Positions 1-10,672 of a DNA stretch of 64,000 bases are shown one piece after another. Origin of the DNA: Nannocystis punicea (GTDB lineage: Bacteria; Myxococcota_A; Polyangia; Nannocystales; Nannocystaceae); the NCBI RefSeq assembly GCF_026965555.1, contig NZ_CP114040.1, forward strand, positions 992,001 through 1,056,000. The letters run 5' to 3'. Numbering within the stretch: the first letter of the stretch is position 1; each line of letters opens with the position of its first letter. The notes beneath the pieces are model-generated. The model worked only from the letters and a program-made list of their open reading frames with translations. It was not told the DNA's origin and searched no databases. A program made the translations under genes and the position numbers.

Positions 1-647
1 GGCTCACCGAGACCACCGGGGCGATCGTCACCCTGCCGCCGGAGGATCACGACCTGCAGGGGGCGCATCGTCACCGCCTGCGCGCCGCCGGCAAGCCGCA
101 CGGGGGCGTCGAGCTGAAGATCGTGGCGCCCGACTCGGGGGCCGAATTGCCGGTCGGAGTGCCCGGGGAGATCTGGACGCGCTCGCGGCAGAACATGGTC
201 GGCTATTGGCGCAACGCCGAGGGCACCGCGGCCAGCTTGACCGCCGACGGCTGGCTCAAGACCGGCGACGTCGGCTACTTCGACGACGACGGCTATCTCT
301 ACATCCACGACCGGGTGAAGGACATGATCATCTCGGGCGGCGAGAACATCTACCCCGCCGAGGTCGAGAACGTCCTCATGAAGCACCCTTGCGTCGCCGA
401 CGTCGCGGTCATCGGGATCCCCTCCGACGTGTGGGGCGAATCACCGTTCGCCGTGATCGTCGCCAAACCGGGCGCGACCGTCGACACCCCGGAGTTACTG
501 GCGTTCGCCCGCCAGCACCTGGCAAAGTTCAAGGTCCCGGTCGGCGTATCGGTGGTGCCGGCGCTGCCGCGCACGCCCACCGGCAAGCTGCTCAAGCGCG
601 AGCTGCGGGCGCCGTTCTGGCAAGACCGCGAGCGAGCGGTCGGCTGA
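1..647 (+). CDS. Acyl-CoA ligase / AMP-binding enzyme, 3' part
   Basis: C-terminal 214 residues of an ANL-superfamily acyl-CoA ligase (acid + ATP + CoA to acyl-CoA); the 5' end lies outside the window, with frame open from base 3. The fragment starts inside the core motif LTETTG, then shows GDVGYFDDDGYLYIHDR (the Asp that binds the AMP ribose and the hinge Arg), the SGGENIYPAEVE motif of the swinging C-terminal domain, and PRTPTGKLLKREL with the catalytic Lys near the end. All motifs are intact, so this is a complete C-terminus and not a relic. Substrate cannot be told from this part; a fatty or aromatic acid is plausible because the next gene is an aldehyde dehydrogenase on the same strand about 120 bases on. 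Confidence 0.92.
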   Translation, partial: LTETTGAIVTLPPEDHDLQGAHRHRLRAAGKPHGGVELKIVAPDSGAELPVGVPGEIWTRSRQNMVGYWRNAEGTAASLTADGWLKTGDVGYFDDDGYLYIHDRVKDMIISGGENIYPAEVENVLMKHPCVADVAVIGIPSDVWGESPFAVIVAKPGATVDTPELLAFARQHLAKFKVPVGVSVVPALPRTPTGKLLKRELRAPFWQDRERAVG

Positions 648-765
648 GCGGCGAGCCGGGGGCAGCAGCCCGCGACGATGCGGTGTTGAAGTCGTCGCGC
701 TCGCCGGTAATCATGACTGCAGCGAATCGACGACTTTCGTGTCAAGCAGCAGCGAGGAGACCACC

Positions 766-2220
766 ATGGACGATCAGCAGGCCTCGAGCGATGAAGCGAC
801 CCTCGCGCACATGCGCGACGTCTTGCGACGCCAGCGGGAGGCGTTCACGGCGGAGCTGCCGGTCGGCGCGGCGATCCGCAAGGACCGGCTGCGGCGGGCG
901 ATCGACCTCGTGGTCGGCAACAAGGACCGCCTGACGCAGGCGCTGTCGGCCGACTTCGGCCACCGCTCGGTCACCCAATCGATGGTCACCGACATCGTCT
1001 CGTCGGTGAAGTCGCTCAAGCACGCGCTCGCCAACGTCGACCGCTGGATGCGGCCCGAGAAGCGCAAGCTCGACTTCCCGCTGGGCCTCCTGGGCGCGCG
1101 GGCCCACGTCGAGCACCAGCCCAAGGGCGTCGTCGGCGTGATCTCGCCGTGGAACTTCCCGGTCTACCTGACCTTCTGCCCGCTCGCGCAGATCTTCGCC
1201 GCCGGCAACCGGGCGATGGTCAAGCCCTCGGAGCACACGCCGCGCACCTCCGAGACGATGCGCGAGCTGGCGGCGCAGTTCTTCCCCGAGCACGAGCTCT
1301 CGTTCATCCTCGGCGGGCCGGCCGTCGGCAAGGCGTTCGCCGGCCTCGCGTTCGATCACCTGATCTTCACCGGCGGCACCGGCATCGCCCGCCACGTGCT
1401 GCACGCGGCCGCCGACAACCTGGTGCCGACCACGCTCGAGCTCGGCGGCAAGTCGCCGGTGATCGTCGGCGAGAGCGCCGACGTCACCCGCACCACCGAG
1501 CGCGTGGTCGTCGGCAAGATGCTCAACGCCGGCCAGATCTGCCTCGCGCCCGATTACATGCTGGTGCCCAAGGCCAAGGAGGCGGCGATCGTCGCCGCGC
1601 TGCAGCAGGCGGTCGCGCGCATGTACCCGACGCTGCTCGGCAACGACGACTACACGTCGGTGGTCGACGGCCGCCACCGCGAGCGATTGCAGGGGCTGCT
1701 CGACGACGCGAAGGCCAAGGGCGCCGAGGTGATCGCAGTCAACCCGAGCAACGAGGACTTCGCGAGCGCGAGCGGCAACAAGATGCCGCTGCACCTGGTC
1801 CGCAACACGACGCCCGAGATGCGAGTGGTGCGCGAGGAGATCTTCGGGCCCATCCTGCCGATCTTGACGTACGACCGCACGGAGGAGGCGATCGCGTACG
1901 TCAACGCGGGGGAGCGGCCGCTGGCCCTCTACTACTTCGGCGAGGACACCGACGAGGAGCGCCGCGTGGTCCAGCGCACCGTGTCGGGCGGGGTGACGGT
2001 CAACGACGTCATCTTCCACGCGATGCCCGAAGACCTGCCGTTCGGCGGCATCGGCCCGTCGGGCATGGGCAACTACCACGGCTTCGACGGTTTCAGGACG
2101 TTCAGCCACCCGAAGGCGGTGTACCGGCAGCCGAAGATCGACCTCGCGGCCCTCGCGGGCCTGAAGCCGCCGTACGGCGAGAAGACCCGCAAGACGATCA
2201 AGCGCGAGATGGGCGGCTAG
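766..2220 (+). CDS. Coniferyl-aldehyde-type aldehyde dehydrogenase
   Basis: NAD(P)-dependent oxidation of an aldehyde to a carboxylic acid. The 484-residue protein carries the ALDH set: SPWNFPVYLTF near residue 125, the general base Glu225 in LELGGKSP, and nucleophile Cys259 in GQICLAPDY. The CxAPDY context is typical of the coniferyl aldehyde dehydrogenase branch, which also takes aliphatic aldehydes. An in-frame GTG at 739 would add nine residues, but AGGAG at 756-760 is well spaced before ATG 766, so 766 is chosen. It follows the CoA ligase on the same strand, suggesting a joint role in turning aldehydes or acids into CoA esters. Physiological substrate is not visible. Confidence 0.92.
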   Translation: MDDQQASSDEATLAHMRDVLRRQREAFTAELPVGAAIRKDRLRRAIDLVVGNKDRLTQALSADFGHRSVTQSMVTDIVSSVKSLKHALANVDRWMRPEKRKLDFPLGLLGARAHVEHQPKGVVGVISPWNFPVYLTFCPLAQIFAAGNRAMVKPSEHTPRTSETMRELAAQFFPEHELSFILGGPAVGKAFAGLAFDHLIFTGGTGIARHVLHAAADNLVPTTLELGGKSPVIVGESADVTRTTERVVVGKMLNAGQICLAPDYMLVPKAKEAAIVAALQQAVARMYPTLLGNDDYTSVVDGRHRERLQGLLDDAKAKGAEVIAVNPSNEDFASASGNKMPLHLVRNTTPEMRVVREEIFGPILPILTYDRTEEAIAYVNAGERPLALYYFGEDTDEERRVVQRTVSGGVTVNDVIFHAMPEDLPFGGIGPSGMGNYHGFDGFRTFSHPKAVYRQPKIDLAALAGLKPPYGEKTRKTIKREMGG

Positions 2221-2594
2221 CCCGCGAGGCTCGTGGAGAAGAGCGCCGTGCACCGTCGGCGGGCGCACTGTGATCGGCGGTGAATCGGCTCACTGGGTCG
2301 CAGGGGGAGCGACACGCCGCGGACGACCGGGCAGCGGGCCGGTGCAGGACTGGGTGGAGCGCTCGGCCGACTCCCGCAGCGGCCGAGCGCATTCGACCGC
2401 CTGTACGCGGGGCGGCGGGCGTCACCGGAGATCCGGCGCTGCGAAACGACGCACATTCGACTGGTATGAATGAGCCGCGGGGCCTACCTCCCCGCACGGT
2501 GTGGCGCGCTCGACCTTGCGATCGGTCCGCCGCTGGCTCTCGCGCACGATCTCGCCAACCCTGATCCTGAGCCCCGAGCGGGCGGGAGATGGAT
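2221..2594. other. Intergenic stretch, nothing recognised
   Basis: About 370 bases between the aldehyde dehydrogenase and the metalloprotease. Open frames exist in several phases but none has a recognisable protein or a good ribosome site. It must hold the promoter of the metalloprotease; I see no convincing boxes. Confidence 0.5.
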
Positions 2595-3515
2595 ATGAAG
2601 ACCATGGGACTGTGGCGAATCGGCGTCTGCGCGGCTGTGTTCGCGTGCGAGGCGGCCGAAGATGTCGAGGGCAACGAGGCGCGCGCGGTCATCGACGACG
2701 AGCGTGGGTTCTGCGAGGGCGAGGACGAGCCCTGCGGCCCCGAGAGCCTGGCGATCGAGCCGGAGCACGACGGCGGCTGCGGCAACCACCCTGCGACCTC
2801 CGAGGTCGTCGCGCTGGAGAAGGACTTCGCCGAGTGGCTGGCCGCCGCGCCACCGCCCGCGTTCGGTCGGGCGACGATCCCGGTGTACGTCCACGTGATC
2901 AGCGACGACAACGGCGTCGGCGACGTCACGGAGGAGCGCGTCAACAAGCAGATCGAGGTGCTCAACCAGGCCTTCGCCGGCACAGGTTTCAACTTTTCGC
3001 GCGCCGGTATCACTCGCACCCGCAAGACCGCCTGGTACAACATGGCCATGGACAGCGTCGCCGAGTCGCAGGCGAAGAGCGCCCTGCGGGTCGGCGGCAG
3101 CGGGACCCTCAACATCTATGTCGCCAACGCCCTGAACCTGCTCGGGTGGGCCACCTTTCCGTGGAAGTACGGCCTCGATCCGGACGCCGACGGCATCGTC
3201 GTCGACCGCGCCACCTTGCCCGGCGGCACCGCGACGAACTACAACAGCGGCATCACGGCCGTCCACGAGGTCGGGCACTGGCTGGGCCTCTATCACACCT
3301 TCCAGAACGGTTGCTCCGTGTTCGGCGACTTCGTCGGCGACACGCCCTCCGAGAGCTCCGCCGCCACCGGCTGTCCCGTGAAGCGCGACACCTGCGGCGG
3401 CTCCGGCACCGATCCGGTCGACAACTACATGGATTATACCAACGACAGCTGCAGGAGCCGGTTCACCGCCGGCCAGCGGAGCCGCATGTCGTTTCACTTC
3501 ACGTGGTTCCGCTGA
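2595..3515 (+). CDS. Secreted M43-like zinc metalloprotease (pappalysin/cytophagalysin type)
   Basis: Extracellular peptidase of the metzincin clan. The zinc site HEVGHWLGLYH starts at His224 (HExxHxxGxxH) and the Met-turn NYMDYTND follows with Met near 279, as in family M43. The N-terminus is a short signal ending in VFAC, which fits a lipobox, so the protein may be lipid-anchored on the outer surface; an acidic, Cys-containing propeptide-like stretch follows. Paired cysteines near NGCS, TGCP and DTCGG suit an exported protein. ATG 2589 and 2595 are both possible; GGGAG at 2584-2588 favours 2595. At 306 residues it is a compact single-domain member. A predatory or nutrient-gaining role is inference. 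Confidence 0.88.
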   Translation: MKTMGLWRIGVCAAVFACEAAEDVEGNEARAVIDDERGFCEGEDEPCGPESLAIEPEHDGGCGNHPATSEVVALEKDFAEWLAAAPPPAFGRATIPVYVHVISDDNGVGDVTEERVNKQIEVLNQAFAGTGFNFSRAGITRTRKTAWYNMAMDSVAESQAKSALRVGGSGTLNIYVANALNLLGWATFPWKYGLDPDADGIVVDRATLPGGTATNYNSGITAVHEVGHWLGLYHTFQNGCSVFGDFVGDTPSESSAATGCPVKRDTCGGSGTDPVDNYMDYTNDSCRSRFTAGQRSRMSFHFTWFR

Positions 3516-3617
3516 GCGGATCAGCCGGCCTGGAAGAGCGACCGAGCGGGGGCGAGGGGTCGGGCATGCTTCGCCGGCAGGATACACCTGCGCATCGACG
3601 GGGGGGCGACGACGAGC

Positions 3618-4631
3618 TCAGGCCGACAGCCGGTCGATGCCCGCGTGCAGCAGCGGCAGCACTGCGTCGCCGGTGGTGGCGAAGCCGTCGCCCACGGTGA
3701 GGCCGGCCTGGTAGCGCTGGTGGATGCCCTCGGCGATCACTGCCAATTTAAACAGGCCGAGCGCCACGTAGAAATCGAGGTCGGCGAGGGCGCGGCCGGA
3801 CTGCCGTGAATAGCGCTCGATCAGCGCGTCGGCCCGGGGGAAAAAATTCTCGCCGCTGCGGATGTGCTTCACGCCGAGGACGGGCTCGGTGAGCGGGTCC
3901 CAGTAGACCAGGGCGAGGCCGAGGTCGGCCAGCGGGTCGCCGAGGGTGCACATCTCCCAGTCGACGATCGCGGCGATCTCGAGCCGGTCGGGCGCGAGGA
4001 TCACGTTGTCGAGGCGGTAGTCGCCGTGGACGACGCTGCGATCGCCGCGCGTGGGCAGGGCCAGGCGCAGGCGCCCGGCCAGCTCGACCGGCTCGGCGAG
4101 CTCGCGGGTGTGCACGCGCTCCCACTGATCCATCCACCGGCGGATCTGCCGCTCCAGATAGCCCTCGGCGCGGCCGAAGTTGTCGAGGCCGACGGCGGCC
4201 GGATCGACCGCGTGCAATTGACACAGGCGATCGACGAGCTCCTCCCCGCATTGCCGCTGCTCGTCGGGGCTCAGGCGCGCGGCGTCCTCGGCGCTCTGAA
4301 TCACCCGACCCGGGACGAATGCGGTGACCGCGAACGGCACGCCGATCACCGAGGTGTCCTCGCACAGCAGCATGGCCGGAGCGACCGGCACGCGGGTCGG
4401 GCCGAGGGCGGCGACGACCCGGTACTCGCGGGCCATGTCGTGCGCGCTCGGGGTGAGCGTGCCGAGCGGGGGCCGGCGCAGGACCCAGTCGTGCACGCCG
4501 TCGCGCAGGCGGTAGGTGAGGTTCGACTTGCCGCCCGCGAGCAGCTGGGCGTCGAGCTCGCCGCCGTAGTCGGGCACGCGCTGGGCGAAGAAGCGGTGCA
4601 GCGCGGCGAGGTCGAGGCCGGGGGGGTTCAT
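3618..4631 (-). CDS. APH-family phosphotransferase (ACAD10/11 kinase-domain type)
   Basis: Aminoglycoside-phosphotransferase-fold kinase of the type found beside or fused to acyl-CoA dehydrogenases (the kinase part of ACAD10/ACAD11, which phosphorylates 4-hydroxyacyl-CoA). The 337-residue protein has LLAGGKSNLTYRL as the nucleotide-binding strand region, the catalytic loop VVHGDYRLDNVIL at about 200-212, and IVDWEMCTLGDPLADLG carrying the metal-binding Asp. Its ATG overlaps the stop of the upstream acyl-CoA dehydrogenase (TCAT at 4628-4631, an ATGA junction), so the two are translationally coupled. A joint role in 4-hydroxy-fatty-acid breakdown is inferred from the known eukaryotic fusion; antibiotic resistance is unlikely. 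Confidence 0.9.
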   Translation of the reverse strand: MNPPGLDLAALHRFFAQRVPDYGGELDAQLLAGGKSNLTYRLRDGVHDWVLRRPPLGTLTPSAHDMAREYRVVAALGPTRVPVAPAMLLCEDTSVIGVPFAVTAFVPGRVIQSAEDAARLSPDEQRQCGEELVDRLCQLHAVDPAAVGLDNFGRAEGYLERQIRRWMDQWERVHTRELAEPVELAGRLRLALPTRGDRSVVHGDYRLDNVILAPDRLEIAAIVDWEMCTLGDPLADLGLALVYWDPLTEPVLGVKHIRSGENFFPRADALIERYSRQSGRALADLDFYVALGLFKLAVIAEGIHQRYQAGLTVGDGFATTGDAVLPLLHAGIDRLSA

Positions 4632-5833
4632 GCGCCGCCCCGCTTCTTGAACGCGGAGACGCTGCGCTTGGCGATCGACCAGCGGTGCGTCTCGCTCGGG
4701 CCGTCGTAGATCCGGAACGGCCGGACCTCTCGCCAGTAGCGCGACAGCAGCAGGTCGCCGGAGGTGCCGACTGCGCCGGTCATCTGCATCGCGCGGTCGA
4801 CGATCCGTCCGACCGCCTCCGACACGAAGGTCTTGGCGATCGACGAGGCAGTGCCGGCGTCGCCGCCGGTGTCGAGGACCCACGCGGTGTGGAGAATCAG
4901 CGAGCGGCTGGCGGCGAGGTCGATCTCGTTGTCGGCGATCTGCTGCTGGACCATGCCGAGCTCGGCGAGGCGGCTGCCGAACGCCTCGCGCTTCGTCACG
5001 TGCGCGAGGGCGAGGTCGTGGGCGCGGCGCGCGAGGCCCAGCCAGCGCATGCAATGAGTGAGGCGCGCCGGGGCCAGGCGGACCTGCGCGTATTCGAAGC
5101 CGCGGTCGACCTCGCCGAGGATCGCGTCGTCGCTCACGATGCAATGATCGAAGGTGACCTCGCTGTGGCCGGCGAACAGGCCGTGGTCGAGGGTGTCGAG
5201 GTCGCGGACGATCTGCATGCCGGGGTTGTCGCCGGCGACCAGGAACATGGTCGCGCCGCCGGGGTCGCCGGGCGCGCCGGAGGTGCGGGCCATGACGATC
5301 GCAAACGCGGCGCCGCGCGCTCCGGTGATGAACCACTTGGTGCCGTCGATGCGCCAGCCGCCGTCGACGCGGGCGGCACGAGTGGCGAGCGCGCGCGGGT
5401 CGGAGCCTGCTCCGGGCGGCGGCTCGGTCATGGCGAAGCAGCTGCGGACCTGCCCGGCCGCGAGCGGCGCCAGGTACTGCTGCTGCTGCGCCGGCGTGGC
5501 CACGCGCTCGAGCAGGTGCATGTTGCCCTCGTCGGGCGCCGAGATGTTGAGCGCCAGCGGACCGAGCAAGGAGTAGCCGGCCTCCTCGAACACGGCCGCC
5601 TGGCCGCGGACGTCGAGGCCGCGGCCGCCCCACCGCGCGCCGACGTGCGGCGCCAGCAGGCCGGCCTCGCGCGCCCGAGTTTGCAAGCGGCGGCGGATGT
5701 CCTCGGCGTCGGCCGCGTCGTGCAGCGAGCCCTTGCACGCCAGCTCGACGGGGAGGACGACGTCGCGGATGAACTCGCGGGTGCGCTGGACCAGCGCGGC
5801 GAGCTCCGGATCGAGGTCGAAGCGGATGGCCAT
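4628..5833 (-). CDS. Acyl-CoA dehydrogenase, ACAD10/11-like
   Basis: FAD-dependent acyl-CoA dehydrogenase of about 401 residues, first step of beta-oxidation. Visible are the FAD/substrate motif CFAMTEPPPGAGSDP near 135-150, the DGTKWFITGA strand, REAFGSRLAELGMVQQQIADN, and the C-terminal RIYDGPSETHRWSIAK that binds FAD and substrate; the acid here is Asp in a DGP context, as in ACAD10/11-like members, instead of the Glu of medium-chain enzymes. The frame is open back to 5965, but MAIRFDLDPEL beginning at 5833 matches the family start. Coupled by a 4-base overlap to the phosphotransferase and divergent from a thiolase, this is probably a fatty-acid catabolic locus. Confidence 0.9.
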   Translation of the reverse strand: MAIRFDLDPELAALVQRTREFIRDVVLPVELACKGSLHDAADAEDIRRRLQTRAREAGLLAPHVGARWGGRGLDVRGQAAVFEEAGYSLLGPLALNISAPDEGNMHLLERVATPAQQQQYLAPLAAGQVRSCFAMTEPPPGAGSDPRALATRAARVDGGWRIDGTKWFITGARGAAFAIVMARTSGAPGDPGGATMFLVAGDNPGMQIVRDLDTLDHGLFAGHSEVTFDHCIVSDDAILGEVDRGFEYAQVRLAPARLTHCMRWLGLARRAHDLALAHVTKREAFGSRLAELGMVQQQIADNEIDLAASRSLILHTAWVLDTGGDAGTASSIAKTFVSEAVGRIVDRAMQMTGAVGTSGDLLLSRYWREVRPFRIYDGPSETHRWSIAKRSVSAFKKRGGA

Positions 5834-5909
5834 GATAAAGCGCCCCGAAAGCAAGGGTTGCCCGTAACCCGGCTGTGAGTCAAGTCTGCGGGCGTTCTTT
5901 TTTAATTCG

Positions 5910-5938
5910 TTGTAAAAATTGCGGCGGTCGCCTAGATT
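5910..5938 (+). promoter_or_regulatory. Sigma70-like promoter of the thiolase gene
   Basis: TTGTAA at 5910-5915 and TAGATT at 5933-5938 are 17 bases apart in the only AT-rich stretch of this divergent gap. The -10 box ends 7 bases before ATG 5946, so transcription would start on or next to the start codon (leaderless or nearly so), and no Shine-Dalgarno sequence is visible. Confidence 0.45.
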
Positions 5939-5945
5939 GCCGAGC

Positions 5946-7157
<1,212 letters not shown>

Positions 7158-7180
7158 GCGCGTACTCCGAGGGCACCGAG

Positions 7181-9367
7181 ATGACGAGCGAGTCGAACAC
7201 CCACAAGGCCTCTGCGATCCACTGGACGCGCGACGACGACGGGGTCGTGATCCTCACGATCGACGACCCGAGCTCGAGCGTCAACACGATGAACGACGCC
7301 TACACCGAGTCGATGGCGGCCAGCGTCGAGCGGCTCGAGGCGGAGCGCGCGTCGATCACCGGGGTGATCGTCACCAGCGCTAAGAAGAGCTTCTTCGCCG
7401 GCGGCGACCTCAATCGCCTGCGCAAGTACGACAGGTCGCGCGCGGCCGAGCAGACGGCCCACATCGAGCGGGTCAAGAGCCACCTGCGCCGGCTGGAGAA
7501 GCTCGGCCGCCCGGTGGTCGCCGCCATCAACGGCACCGCGCTCGGCGGCGGCCTCGAGGTCGCCCTGGCCGCGCATCGCCGCATCGTCGCCGACGTGCCC
7601 GGCTGCCAGATCGGCCAGCCCGAGGTCACTCTCGGCCTGTTGCCCGGCGGCGGCGGCATCACCCGCATCGTCCGCATGATCGGCCTGCAGAAGGCGCTGA
7701 CGCAGGTGATCCTGCCGGGCACGAAGTTCAGCCCGCGCGAGGCGCTGGAGCTCGGGCTGGTCGACGAGGTCGTCGCCTCGGTCGACGAGCTGATCCCGCG
7801 GGCCAAGGCGTGGATCGCCGCCAACCCCGACGCCGCCAAGCCGTGGGACAGGAAGGGCTTCGAGATCCCCGGCGGCAGCGCGTCGAGCCCGGCGCTCTCC
7901 AGCATTCTTCCGGCGATGGCGGGCAACCTGCGCAAGCAGGTCAAGGGCGCGCCGATGCCGGCGCCGCGGGCGGCCCTCGCGGCGGCGGTCGAGGGCTCGC
8001 TGGTCGACTTCGACACCGCGTCGCTGATCGAGACCCGCTACCTCGTCAGCCTCACCACCGGGCAGGTGGCGAAGAACATGATCGGCGCGTTCTTCTTCGA
8101 CCTGCAGAAGATCAACGCGGGCGCCAGCCGCCCGGCCGGGTTCCCGAAGTTCCAGGCGAAGAAAGTCGGCGTGATCGGTGCCGGCATGATGGGCGCGGCG
8201 ATCGCCTACGTCGCGGCCAAGGTCGGGATCGAGGTGGTGCTCAAGGACGTATCCCTGGCGGGAGCCCAGAAGGGCAAGGGCTACGCGGTCAAGCTCGAGC
8301 AGAAGGCGGTCGAGCGCGGCAAGACGACGCAGGAGAAGGCCGACGCGCTGCTCGCTCGCATTCACCCGACCGAGGACCCGAAGGACTTCGCCGGGGTCGA
8401 CTTCGTGATCGAGGCGGTGTTCGAGAGCGTCGAGCTCAAGCACAAAGTTTTTAAAGAGATCGAGCCGTTCGTCGACGAGGCGGCGGTGCTGGGCTCGAAC
8501 ACGTCGACGCTGCCGATCGCGCTGCTGGCCGAGGGCGTGCAGCGGCCGGCCGACTTCATCGGCATCCACTTCTTCTCGCCGGTCGACAAGATGCAGCTGG
8601 TCGAGATCGTCCGCGGCAAGAACACGTCGGACGCGGTGCTGGCCAAGGTGTTCGACTTCGTGCTGCAGATCCGCAAGACCCCGATCGTCGTCAACGACGC
8701 GCGCGGGTTCTTCACCTCGCGGGTGATCGGCAAGTTCATCAACGAGGCGGTCGCGGCCGTCGGCGAGGGCATCGAGCCGGCGACCATCGAGCAGGCGGCG
8801 CTGCAGGCCGGCTACCCGGCGGGCGCGCTGCAATTGCTCGACGAGCTGACGATCACGCTGACGCAGAAGATCCGCCAGGAGACGCGCAAGGCCGAGGAGG
8901 CCCAGGGCAAGACGTGGGTCCCGCACGGCGCCGAGGCGGTGGTCGACCGCATGATCGACGAGCTCGGCCGCAAGGGCCGCTCGACCGGCGGCGGCTTTTA
9001 TGAATACGACGAGTCGGGCAAGCGCATCGGCATCTGGCCGGGCCTGCGCGCGGCGTTCAAGTCGGGCAGCAAGGAGATCCCGTTCATCGACATGCAGGAG
9101 CGGATGCTGTTCGCCGAGGCGATCGACACGGTCCGCTGCGTCGACGACGGCGTGCTCACCTCGGCCGCCGACGCCAACATCGGCTCGATCTACGGCATCG
9201 GCTTCCCGGCCTGGACCGGCGGGGTGCTGCAGTACATCAATCAGTACGAGGGCGGCCTGCGCGGCTTCGTGGCCCGCGCCCGCGCGCTGGCGGCCGCCTA
9301 CGGGCCGCACTTCAGCCCGCCGGACTCGCTGGTGGCCAAGGCCGAACGGGGCGAGCGCTACGAGTGA
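7181..9367 (+). CDS. Enoyl-CoA hydratase / 3-hydroxyacyl-CoA dehydrogenase (FadB/FadJ type)
   Basis: 728-residue multifunctional beta-oxidation enzyme. Residues 1 to about 190 form a crotonase domain with INGTALGGGLEVALAAHRR (oxyanion hole) and IGQPEVTLGLLPGGGG (catalytic Glu region). From about 328 the NAD-binding domain begins with VGVIGAGMMGAAIA, followed by NTSTLPIALLAEG, the catalytic FIGIHFFSPVDKMQLVEI, and a C-terminal hydroxyacyl dehydrogenase repeat with GGGFYEYDESGKRI. A GTG at 7154 overlapping the thiolase stop is an alternative start in frame; GAGGG at 7169-7173 favours ATG 7181. With the upstream thiolase it makes a complete beta-oxidation pair in one transcript. Confidence 0.95.
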   Translation: MTSESNTHKASAIHWTRDDDGVVILTIDDPSSSVNTMNDAYTESMAASVERLEAERASITGVIVTSAKKSFFAGGDLNRLRKYDRSRAAEQTAHIERVKSHLRRLEKLGRPVVAAINGTALGGGLEVALAAHRRIVADVPGCQIGQPEVTLGLLPGGGGITRIVRMIGLQKALTQVILPGTKFSPREALELGLVDEVVASVDELIPRAKAWIAANPDAAKPWDRKGFEIPGGSASSPALSSILPAMAGNLRKQVKGAPMPAPRAALAAAVEGSLVDFDTASLIETRYLVSLTTGQVAKNMIGAFFFDLQKINAGASRPAGFPKFQAKKVGVIGAGMMGAAIAYVAAKVGIEVVLKDVSLAGAQKGKGYAVKLEQKAVERGKTTQEKADALLARIHPTEDPKDFAGVDFVIEAVFESVELKHKVFKEIEPFVDEAAVLGSNTSTLPIALLAEGVQRPADFIGIHFFSPVDKMQLVEIVRGKNTSDAVLAKVFDFVLQIRKTPIVVNDARGFFTSRVIGKFINEAVAAVGEGIEPATIEQAALQAGYPAGALQLLDELTITLTQKIRQETRKAEEAQGKTWVPHGAEAVVDRMIDELGRKGRSTGGGFYEYDESGKRIGIWPGLRAAFKSGSKEIPFIDMQERMLFAEAIDTVRCVDDGVLTSAADANIGSIYGIGFPAWTGGVLQYINQYEGGLRGFVARARALAAAYGPHFSPPDSLVAKAERGERYE

Positions 9368-9449
9368 TGAGGGCGCGGCTCACAACCACGAGCGACTGAG
9401 GTCTCTCCGCGCACTCACGGGCCTCGACGCCAACGCGCTCAAGAAGCAT

Positions 9450-10201
9450 GATGAGGCGTGCCGCCTCGGCCCACGCCTCGTGCAGGGTCCTGCCGTCGTC
9501 GACCTTGCGGAGATCATCGATGAAGTCGAAGTGGTTCGCGTAGTGCGGTAGGCCGTAGATGCGGTCGAGCTCGGCGCAGAGCTTCGGTAGGGCCGAGGAG
9601 AGGCCGTTCCAGCGCAGTCGGAATGAATCCGCGCCCTCGACGTATCTTCCCCAACCTCTTTTGGGAGGTACCGCGACGGTGACGGACTTTAGGATCTCCT
9701 GCGCGGAATCGAAGCCCAAGACGTCGAGTGCCACTTCCCTGGAAGCGTGCACGTCGGTGACGAGGCCCTGGCCCAAATGGGAGCGGAGGCCCCGCCGCAG
9801 GGCGGTGCCGTTGTCGACGAGCTGTCCCGAGCTGTCGTACAGGAGGTTGAGAGCGATTCGCCGGCCCCAGCCGCGGGAGATCTTGGTCGAGTCGATGAGG
9901 AAGGAGCCGCCTGCTCCGAACGGCAACGCGTACGTCGAGCCAGGCGAACGGACAGCAGGACGCCCCGCGTCGATTGACCGCCGATCTCGGGGACGTCAGT
10001 GAAGTGCTGTCCCATCAGCGATAGCCATGTGATCGCCGCGGGGTCGGATCGATCGTAGGCGAAGAGAGCGTCGGAGAGCGAGAAGGTGCCTGGTTCTCGC
10101 GCAATTGGCTGACAGACTTTGACGCCCGAGGTCTCAGTCAGAAGTTTCTTCAGAGGCGCCTTGGAGTCGAGGCGGTAGACAGTAAGAGGGATCGAAGACA
10201 T
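9450..10201 (-). pseudogene. DUF6119 (TIGR04141) family gene, frameshifted and truncated
   Basis: The first frame runs from ATG 10201 (MSSIPLTVYRLDS) to about 9945, ending in RGVLLSVRLA; coding then continues in another frame with STYALPFGAGGSFLID, RGWGRRIALNLLYD, HASREVALDVLGF and HYANHFDFIDDLRKV down to about 9453. That order of motifs matches the sporadically distributed TIGR04141/DUF6119 family, whose members are roughly twice this length. A single-base indel near 9940-9945 and loss of the C-terminal half, running into the 3' end of the FadB-type gene, mark it as a relic; the indel alone could be a sequence error but the truncation could not. Family function is unknown; it is often accessory DNA. 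Confidence 0.6.
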
Positions 10202-10335
10202 GGCCCGAGCGGACGCCGAACGGAGGTCGCCCGTACGGGATGTGCCGGGGAGGAGGCGAAGCGATCAGCTCACGGCATCCGCCGCGCTCGCTCGGGCACG
10301 CGAGCGGCCGGAGAGCGGTCATGGCCCGGCCAGGG

Positions 10336-10503
10336 TCAGCCGGCGAACAGCGCCGGGTGGCCCATGCCGTAGCGGACGAAGTCTTGCGCGGCCTTGACGA
10401 GGTCGGCGAGCGAGCACATGCGCGGGTTCCACCACTCGGCGGCCCAGTTCATCGAGCCGAGCAGGAGCAGGGGCGAGACGTTGACGTCGAGGCCCGCACG
10501 CAG
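10336..10503 (-). repeat. Direct repeat copy 1: 3' end of a TetR gene
   Basis: 168 bases that match 13536-13703 without gaps, offset exactly 3200, with about 8 mismatches by eye. It encodes the last 55 residues of the TetR regulator (NWAAEWWNPRM, DFVRYGMGHPALFAG and stop) without the rest of the gene. The AT-richer island lies between the two copies. Confidence 0.85.
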
Positions 10504-10672
10504 TTCGGGGCCCTGCTCCCCCGAGCACCGCCGCACGGGGGAACGCCGCGGCGACTGTCTCATAGTGGAGGTACGCGGCACCTTGCCCAAGCAAGGTCGA
10601 CTTGATATCCTGTGGGTGCTGGAGCCACATTGCGGCGCGCATTTTCGCTCAACCATCCAGCAAGGCAGTGAG

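Noticed and set aside
742..2268. 508-residue open frame on the minus strand over the aldehyde dehydrogenase
   Set aside because: Arg/Ala/Leu/Val-rich antisense shadow of a motif-complete gene; typical of very high GC.
3618..4631. Aminoglycoside resistance kinase
   Set aside because: Overlap with an acyl-CoA dehydrogenase gene and its sequence style fit the ACAD10/11-type kinase, not a resistance enzyme.
10202..10335. Gene between the DUF6119 relic and the TetR repeat
   Set aside because: No frame with a start, ribosome site or recognisable protein.
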